DNA of 10,738 nt from Methyloceanibacter sp. (GTDB lineage Bacteria > Pseudomonadota > Alphaproteobacteria > Rhizobiales > Methyloligellaceae), in NCBI GenBank assembly GCA_016649675.1, contig JAENXG010000063.1:1-10738 (forward strand). The letters run 5' to 3'. The translations under genes and the position numbers were made by a program. The notes under the pieces are model-generated. The model did no database searches and was not told where the DNA came from. It saw nothing but the letters and a program-made list of their open reading frames with translations. This document shows positions 6,676 to 10,738 of this stretch, piece after piece. Every line of letters starts with the position of its first letter. Position 1 is the stretch's first letter.

Positions 6676-6694
6676 TTGGCAATTTTGTTGCCAA
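6676..6694. promoter_or_regulatory. Inverted repeat with sigma-54-like spacing, possible operator or promoter
   Basis: TTGGCAA-TTTTG-TTGCCAA is a perfect 7-base inverted repeat. On both strands it also fits the sigma-54 layout GG-N10-GC (TTGGCA..N4TTGC), which follows from its symmetry. The CG expected after TTGGCA is missing. A near-identical string, GCAATTTTRTTGC, recurs at 9133-9145 ahead of the chemotaxis gene, so a binding site for a shared regulator is at least as likely. Confidence 0.25.
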
Positions 6695-6857
6695 GCCCGC
6701 GCGGCGGGGCGTCGCATCGGCCCAAGCGTTGATATTGCCGCGCCCTGTTAGTGGCACACGAAGCCGGCGGGCGATGCGGCGCAGGACCGCAGCAGCCTGA
6801 GATCTCCCGGCGACGGGCGGGACTCTATTTGGCGGGGGGAGGGAAATCCAAGAGGGG

Positions 6858-6970
6858 CTACGAAGAAGCCCGGCGAGCGGGGGGCTGCCGGGCTTCTGAA
6901 CTCCTAACAAGCATTGGCGCTGGCTTGGGCTTGGGGGGCCTAGGGATATCGCGCCAATACCAACTAGGGG
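6858..6970 (-). ncRNA. Candidate small RNA, unit A (related to unit B)
   Basis: On the - strand an 8-base stem ATTGGCGC/GCGCCAAT (6951-6958 and 6913-6920) encloses a 30-base C-rich loop. A linker with GTTAGGAG follows, then an 11-base stem AGAAGCCCGGC/GCCGGGCTTCT (6887-6897 and 6864-6874) with loop AGCCCCCCGCTC and a CTTCTTCG tail. On the + strand it shares CTCCTAACA, CTTGGGGGGC and GATATCGCGCC with unit B, though the last two occur in the opposite order. The T tail is weaker than in unit B. A poor promoter candidate, TTGGAA-17-GGTTAT, lies at 7000-6972. The pairing is seen directly; expression is inferred. Confidence 0.35.
6864..6897 (-). terminator. Terminator-like hairpin of unit A
   Basis: Perfect 11-base stem AGAAGCCCGGC / GCCGGGCTTCT with a 12-base loop. 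The T-rich tail on the - strand is short (CTTCTTCG), so termination may be partial. Same stem design as the hairpins at 6525-6555 and 10620-10654. Confidence 0.4.
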
Positions 6971-7053
6971 GATAACCCGCCCGAGCAGACAGGGTTCCAA
7001 AGTCAAAAACCTGGCTCTTGCGTCTCTGCCTTAATGTTGCAACAACGCGCGCC

Positions 7054-9099
7054 ATGAAAAGCCAATGGAACGATAGCGCCGCGGACGAGGTTGTTGCCGC
7101 CTATGGCGCAAAAGGGGTCGGCGCCGACATCGCGCTCAGGGTCTACACCACGCGCCTTTTGGGCCGCGATCCGCTGCTCGTGCTGCATGGCGGCGGCAAC
7201 ACGTCGGTGAAGACGCATGGCCGCGACGATCTCGGAGAGGAGCACGACGTCATTGCGGTCAAGGGCTCCGGCGCCGACATGGCCGACATCGAGCCTTGGG
7301 GCCTGCCCGCGGTGAAGCTCAAGCCGCTGCGGCAGCTGCGCGCGCTCGAAGCTCTGAGCGACGAGGCCATGGTCAATGTGCAGCGGCTCAACCTGCTCGA
7401 TTCCGCGGCGCCAAACCCCTCGATCGAGACGCTGTTGCACGCCTTTCTGCTCCATAAATTCGTGGATCATACCCATGCCGCTTCGGTGCTCAGCCTCGTC
7501 GATCAGCCCGACGGCGAGGCCTTGGCGCGCGAGGTCTATGACGGGCGCATGGGCATCGTGCCCTACATCGCCCCGGGCTTCGGCCTCGCCAAGGCGGCTG
7601 CCGGGGTCTTCGATTCCGATCCGCGGGTCGAAGGCTTGATCCTGCATAAGCACGGCATCTTCACCTTCGGCGACACCGCGCAAGAAGCTTATGAGCGCAT
7701 GATCGAGATGGTGTCGCTGGCCGAGAGCCGTTTGCGGCAGGGCCGGCCCATCGTCTTTCCGGCGCGGGCCTTGGCGAGTGCGACGGCATCCGCTGCTGAC
7801 ATCGTGCCCATCATCCGCGGCGCCTGTGCTCTCAAGAAGGACGGCGACGAGCCCGTGCGCTTCATCGCCGACTTCCGCACCGCGCCTGAGATCCTCAACT
7901 ATGTGAATGGCGCTGAGCTCGCCTCCTACAGCCAGCGCGGCGTGGTGACGCCAGACCACATCATCCGCACCAAGAACCGCCCGCTCGTGCTGCCGCAGCC
8001 CGAACCGGGCCGGCTCGACGATTTCGCGGTCGGGGTGCGCGAGGCGGTGGCGAAATTCGTCGCCGACTACGATGCCTATTTCGCCCGCGAGAATGCGGCC
8101 GTGGGAGGGATCAAATCCAGGCTCGATGCGAGCCCGCGCGTTGTGCTTGTGCCGGGCGTCGGCCTGTTCGGCCTTGGGCGCACGGCGAAAGATGCGAGCA
8201 TGGCTGCGGACCTGGCCGAGAACACGGTCAAGGTGGTCACCGATGCCGAGGCCATCGGCCGCTACGAGCCGCTGCCCGAGAGCGATCTCTTCGCGCTCGA
8301 ATATTGGAGCCTCGAGCAGGCGAAGCTGAAAGGCGCCGTGGTGAAGAAGCTGACCGGGCAGGTCGCCGTGGTGACGGGCGCTGGCGCCATCGGCGCTGCG
8401 ACGGCCAAGGCTCTCGCCGCGGACGGTGCTGCCGTCGCCGTGCTCGATATCGACGGCGAGGCGGCGAAGAAGGTCGCGTCCGCCATCAAGGGTCTCGGTC
8501 TTGCTTGTGACGTGACCAAGTCCGAGCAGGTCAGGAGCGCCTTCGCCGCAGTTGCGGAGCGCTTCGGCGGCGTCGACATTCTCGTGTCGAATGCCGGCGC
8601 GGCTTGGCAGGGGCGGATCGGCGAGGTCTCCGACGAGCTCCTGCGCAAGAGCTTCGAGCTCAATTTCTTCGCCCATCAGACAGTGGCGCAGGAAGCCGTG
8701 CGGATCATGTTGAAACAGGGCACGGGCGGGGCGCTGCTGTTCAACCTGTCGAAGCAGGCGGTGAACCCCGGCGCGAATTTCGGGCCCTATGGCTTGCCCA
8801 AGGCCGCGACCATGCTGCTCATGCGCCAATATGCGCTCGATTACGGCGCGGACGGCATCAGGTCGAACGGCGTCAATGCCGACCGCGTCAGGAGCGGGCT
8901 CCTCACCGACGCCATGATCGCGGCGCGGTCCAAGGCGCGGGGCGTGTCGGAAGCCGACTATATGAGCGGCAACCTGCTGCAGCGGGAGGTCACCGCCGAC
9001 GACGTGGCGCAGGCCTTCGTGGCGCTCGCATTGGCGCGCAAGACCACGGGGCATATCGAGACCGTGGATGGCGGCAACATCGCCGCTGCACTGCGCTAA
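7054..9099 (+). CDS. Bifunctional class II aldolase / short-chain dehydrogenase
   Basis: This 681-residue two-domain enzyme belongs to the same class as rhizobial RhaD-type aldolase/dehydrogenases. N-terminal class II aldolase (about 20-330): VLHGGGNTSVK (43-53), the zinc-ligand motif DHTHAASV (138-145) and HKHGIFTFG (198-206). C-terminal short-chain dehydrogenase (about 433-681): cofactor loop TGAGAIGAATA (441-451), D465 after the second strand (favours NAD), SNAG (512-515), and a complete catalytic set N537, S566, Y579, K583. ATG 7054 gives a family-like N-terminus (MKSQWND...); a TTG at 7018 would add 12 residues. Neither has a good ribosome binding site. The known member cleaves rhamnulose-1-phosphate to DHAP and lactaldehyde and oxidises the latter. 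Next to mtnA, a role in cleaving methylthioribulose- or deoxyribulose-1-phosphate is plausible. No rhamnose genes are visible. Confidence 0.88.
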   Translation: MKSQWNDSAADEVVAAYGAKGVGADIALRVYTTRLLGRDPLLVLHGGGNTSVKTHGRDDLGEEHDVIAVKGSGADMADIEPWGLPAVKLKPLRQLRALEALSDEAMVNVQRLNLLDSAAPNPSIETLLHAFLLHKFVDHTHAASVLSLVDQPDGEALAREVYDGRMGIVPYIAPGFGLAKAAAGVFDSDPRVEGLILHKHGIFTFGDTAQEAYERMIEMVSLAESRLRQGRPIVFPARALASATASAADIVPIIRGACALKKDGDEPVRFIADFRTAPEILNYVNGAELASYSQRGVVTPDHIIRTKNRPLVLPQPEPGRLDDFAVGVREAVAKFVADYDAYFARENAAVGGIKSRLDASPRVVLVPGVGLFGLGRTAKDASMAADLAENTVKVVTDAEAIGRYEPLPESDLFALEYWSLEQAKLKGAVVKKLTGQVAVVTGAGAIGAATAKALAADGAAVAVLDIDGEAAKKVASAIKGLGLACDVTKSEQVRSAFAAVAERFGGVDILVSNAGAAWQGRIGEVSDELLRKSFELNFFAHQTVAQEAVRIMLKQGTGGALLFNLSKQAVNPGANFGPYGLPKAATMLLMRQYALDYGADGIRSNGVNADRVRSGLLTDAMIAARSKARGVSEADYMSGNLLQREVTADDVAQAFVALALARKTTGHIETVDGGNIAAALR

Positions 9100-9103
9100 G
9101 CGC

Positions 9104-9119
9104 TGCCCCTGACAGGGCA
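9104..9119 (+). terminator. Weak terminator-like hairpin after the aldolase gene
   Basis: TGCCC-CTGACA-GGGCA, a 5-base stem five bases after the stop, followed by CTCCCGCTCTTTTGC. The stem is short and the T run is offset, so it is only a possible terminator. Confidence 0.3.
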
Positions 9120-9219
9120 CTCCCGCTCTTTTGCAATTTTATTGCGCTCCGCCGCCTAAGAAGCGGGCTGTCCTAACAGAGTTTTAACTACAAACAGAGA
9201 CGCTTACGCGCACACGCTT

Positions 9220-9272
9220 CCATCGAGAGTCGCCTTTTCGCGGGGCGATGGTCGACCTCGGGGGCCCCATCG
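9220..9272 (+). promoter_or_regulatory. Possible alternating hairpins in the leader of the chemoreceptor gene
   Basis: CCATCG (9220-9225), CGATGG (9246-9251) and CCATCG (9267-9272) mean the middle element can pair with either neighbour but not both. The first pairing is supported further by TCGCC/GGCGA (9230-9234 and 9244-9248). The second lies 28 bases before the start codon. This could be chance in GC-rich DNA. Confidence 0.2.
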
Positions 9273-9300
9273 GCGCTTCGCACAATTCGAGAGATTTCAA

Positions 9301-10542
9301 ATGGTTCTGCGCTTGAAGATCACGCTCGCTTTCGCTGCTACGGCGCTGATGGCCGTCCTCGTGTCGGTCACGCTTGCGGCCATGGTTCCGAACCCCCTCC
9401 TGGCGGCGCTGCTGTCCATGATCATCGCCGGCGCCCTTGCCGCCGGTTTAGGCTACATGTTCGGGGGCATCGTCGCTCAGGCGCTCGCCGATCTCAACTC
9501 CGTCATCCTGCGCTTCACCAAATGGGACATGGACGGCATGGTCCCGCATGCCGCGCGCGCCGACGAGGTCGGCGATATCGCCAAGGCGCTCAAGGCTTTC
9601 CAGGCCGATGCGATCAGGTGGAGCGAGAGCCACAAGAGCGAGCAGGACAGTCAAATTCAGGGGCGGCTTGCCTCCCAGCAGCGGACCGAGGAGCTCATCC
9701 ATCAGTTCCGCAGCTCGATCGCGGGGATCCTCGGCGCCTTCGCCGACAGCGCGCGGACCATGGACGAGACGGCGCGGGCGCTCTCGACGCTGGCGAGCGA
9801 CACCAACGAGCGGGTGGGCGTGGTCGCCTCGGCCTCGGACGAAGCCTCAGCCAATGTGCAGACCGTGGCTGCGACCGCCGAGGAGCTTGCGGTCTCCGTG
9901 GGTGAGATCGGGGGCCGGGTGTCCACGGCAAGCCGCATCGTGAATCAGGTGACCGAGAACGCCCGCACTGCCAATCTCAAAGTCGAGGGGCTCGCCAGCG
10001 CCGCCCAGAGGATCGGCGACGTGGTGAGCCTTATCCAGGACGTGGCCGCCCAAACCAATCTGCTCGCGCTCAATGCCACCATCGAGGCGGCGCGTGCCGG
10101 CGAAGCGGGCAGGGGCTTTGCCGTGGTGGCAAGCGAGGTGAAGACGCTCGCCGATCAGACCGCCAAAGCGACCGACGACATCAAGCAGCAGATCGCCGCC
10201 ATCCAGAACTCGACCAACGGCGCGGTCGAAGCGATGCAATCGATCGTCACCACCATGACCGAGGTCAACAAGAACACCCAGGAGATCGCCGGCGCCGTGC
10301 AGCAGCAATCGGCGGCGACCTCAGAGATCTCGCACAGCGTGCGCCAGGCCGCGCGCGGCACCGAGGACGTGGTGGCGCATATGCCGGGGGTGACCAAGGC
10401 CGTCGAGGAGACGAGCCAATCGGCGACGCAGATGCTGCAGGTCTCCCGCGATCTTGGGCGCCAGGCCGAGCAGCTCCGCCACACTGTGGAGAACTTCCTG
10501 CGCCAGGTGGCCGCCGCCGACACGCTGAAGCGCGTCGCCTAG
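9301..10542 (+). CDS. Methyl-accepting chemotaxis protein, two membrane helices without a periplasmic sensor domain
   Basis: This 413-residue chemoreceptor signals through CheW/CheA. Two hydrophobic helices (about 8-29 and 32-56) are joined by only a few residues (VPNP), so there is no periplasmic ligand-binding domain. A HAMP-like segment follows at 54-107 (DEVGDIAKALKAFQ near its end). A long coiled-coil signalling domain carries the conserved hairpin tip DVAAQTNLLALNATIEAARAG (247-267), then EAGRGFAVVASEVKTLADQT (268-287). It would sense membrane or cytoplasmic cues, or work with other receptors. It ends in FLRQVAAADTLKRVA, with no CheR-binding pentapeptide. The ATG at 9301 has a weak GAGAG site seven bases upstream (9289-9293). 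It is a separate unit from the aldolase gene, 201 bases away. Its ligand is unknown. Confidence 0.93.
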   Translation: MVLRLKITLAFAATALMAVLVSVTLAAMVPNPLLAALLSMIIAGALAAGLGYMFGGIVAQALADLNSVILRFTKWDMDGMVPHAARADEVGDIAKALKAFQADAIRWSESHKSEQDSQIQGRLASQQRTEELIHQFRSSIAGILGAFADSARTMDETARALSTLASDTNERVGVVASASDEASANVQTVAATAEELAVSVGEIGGRVSTASRIVNQVTENARTANLKVEGLASAAQRIGDVVSLIQDVAAQTNLLALNATIEAARAGEAGRGFAVVASEVKTLADQTAKATDDIKQQIAAIQNSTNGAVEAMQSIVTTMTEVNKNTQEIAGAVQQQSAATSEISHSVRQAARGTEDVVAHMPGVTKAVEETSQSATQMLQVSRDLGRQAEQLRHTVENFLRQVAAADTLKRVA

Positions 10543-10559
10543 CTCTCCAGACAAGAAAA

Positions 10560-10584
10560 AGCCCCGGCCGGCAGGCGCGGGGCT
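10560..10584 (-). terminator. GC-rich hairpin terminator after the chemoreceptor gene
   Basis: AGCCCCG / CGGGGCT (10560-10566 and 10578-10584), with a further GCC/GGC pairing inside. An A run (10556-10560) precedes it on the + strand and no T run follows. The - strand therefore reads stem plus TTTTTC, a standard intrinsic terminator. It sits 18 bases after the chemoreceptor stop and may work in both directions. Confidence 0.6.
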
Positions 10585-10607
10585 CATGTCAACGTTCGAG
10601 ACGACTT

Positions 10608-10703
10608 CAAATTTACAAAGAAGAAGCCCCGTACGGGGGAGTCGGGGCTTCTTCGGGTTCCTATGGGGGGAACCTGTGATGGGGAGGGAATCCCATCACG
10701 ACT
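10608..10703 (-). ncRNA. Candidate small RNA, unit C, three C-rich-loop hairpins
   Basis: On the - strand three perfect stems follow each other with almost no spacer: GTGATGGG/CCCATCAC (10692-10699 and 10676-10683, loop ATTCCCTC); GGTTCC/GGAACC (10669-10674 and 10656-10661, loop CCCCATA); and GAAGAAGCCCCG/CGGGGCTTCTTC (10643-10654 and 10620-10631, loop ACTCCCCCGTA), with a TTTG tail. TATAAG at 10714-10709 is a good -10 box that would start the RNA near 10703, about 95 bases long. The -35 region falls at the window edge. The CUCCC-type loops look like anti-Shine-Dalgarno loops of alphaproteobacterial RNAs such as NfeR1/alpha-r14. That is a resemblance in style, not a proven homology. Confidence 0.45.
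10620..10654 (-). terminator. Terminator stem of unit C
   Basis: Perfect 12-base inverted repeat GAAGAAGCCCCG / CGGGGCTTCTTC with an 11-base loop, followed on the - strand by TTTG. Same stem core as the hairpins at 6525-6555 and 6864-6897. A second - strand terminator follows at 10560-10584. Confidence 0.55.
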
Positions 10704-10738
10704 GCAACCTTATATGCCTCGATGTCAGAGTCCCGACA

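Larger units (their letters stand above)
6492..7053. other. 560-base region without a protein gene, rich in hairpins
   Basis: I find no convincing protein gene here. It holds two related hairpin units, each with a C-rich loop on the - strand and an AGAAGCCC terminator stem. Between them lies a 7-base inverted repeat TTGGCAA/TTGCCAA (6676-6694) and a purine-rich G tract (6833-6846). The upstream region of the aldolase gene is at the right end; it contains a GTTGCAAC palindrome (7035-7042) but no clear ribosome binding site. Confidence 0.6.

Noticed and set aside
7054..9099. Naming the aldolase/dehydrogenase rhaD and assigning rhamnose catabolism
   Set aside because: The domain layout fits, but no rhamnose transport, kinase or isomerase gene is in the window, and the neighbours point to MTA salvage. 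Left without a symbol.
7003..9120. A 705-codon open frame on the - strand covering the whole aldolase/dehydrogenase gene
   Set aside because: It is the mirror of a well-supported gene in GC-rich DNA. Its translation is rich in H/R/G/D with no recognisable domain, and it has no ribosome binding site.
10620..10699. Reading the three hairpins on the + strand as a CsrB-like RNA with GGA-bearing loops
   Set aside because: The + strand loops do contain GGGA/GGGGA, but T tails and the TATAAG box favour the - strand. Kept only as an alternative.
1..10738. CRISPR array, tRNA, rRNA, insertion sequence or prophage genes
   Set aside because: No regularly spaced direct repeats, no tRNA-like fold or rRNA segment, and no transposase, integrase or phage protein in any frame that I could recognise.

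Overview
The window is GC-rich, densely coded DNA. Its protein families and gene order suggest an alphaproteobacterium, probably of the Rhizobiales/Hyphomicrobiales type. The pointers are a separate cytochrome b and c1, a CrtI-like oxidoreductase, an aldolase/short-chain dehydrogenase fusion, a mosaic palindromic repeat of the kind scattered in rhizobial genomes, and short RNAs with C-rich loops. The genus cannot be read from the sequence.

Layout. 1-1081: the 3' end of cytochrome b and all of cytochrome c1, the tail of a bc1-complex operon on the + strand. 1117-2557: an exported molybdopterin-fold protein and MTA phosphorylase (mtnP), in the same tightly packed run. 2554-3060: two small membrane proteins on the - strand. 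3179-5391: apt (adenine phosphoribosyltransferase) and a phytoene-desaturase-like FAD oxidoreductase whose 3' end is damaged by an out-of-frame internal deletion. 5236-5329: a repeat made of three GC-rich palindromes. 5388-6491: mtnA. 6492-7053: about 560 bases without a protein gene, holding two related hairpin units read best as - strand small RNAs. 7054-9099: a two-domain class II aldolase/short-chain dehydrogenase. 9301-10542: a short methyl-accepting chemotaxis protein. 10543-10738: terminator hairpins and a third candidate small RNA on the - strand.

How the genes fit together. mtnP splits methylthioadenosine (and perhaps 5'-deoxyadenosine) into adenine and a ribose-1-phosphate derivative. 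apt recycles the adenine to AMP. mtnA isomerises the sugar phosphate to a ribulose-1-phosphate. The fused aldolase/dehydrogenase could then cleave it to DHAP plus an aldehyde and process the aldehyde in the same polypeptide. This would be a variant of the 'DHAP shunt' for nucleoside by-product salvage. That role is an inference from gene context.

The main points for a second look are this fused-enzyme salvage cluster, the broken oxidoreductase whose true C-terminus survives in another frame, and the family of hairpin RNAs sharing a UAGGA box and an AGAAGCCC terminator stem.
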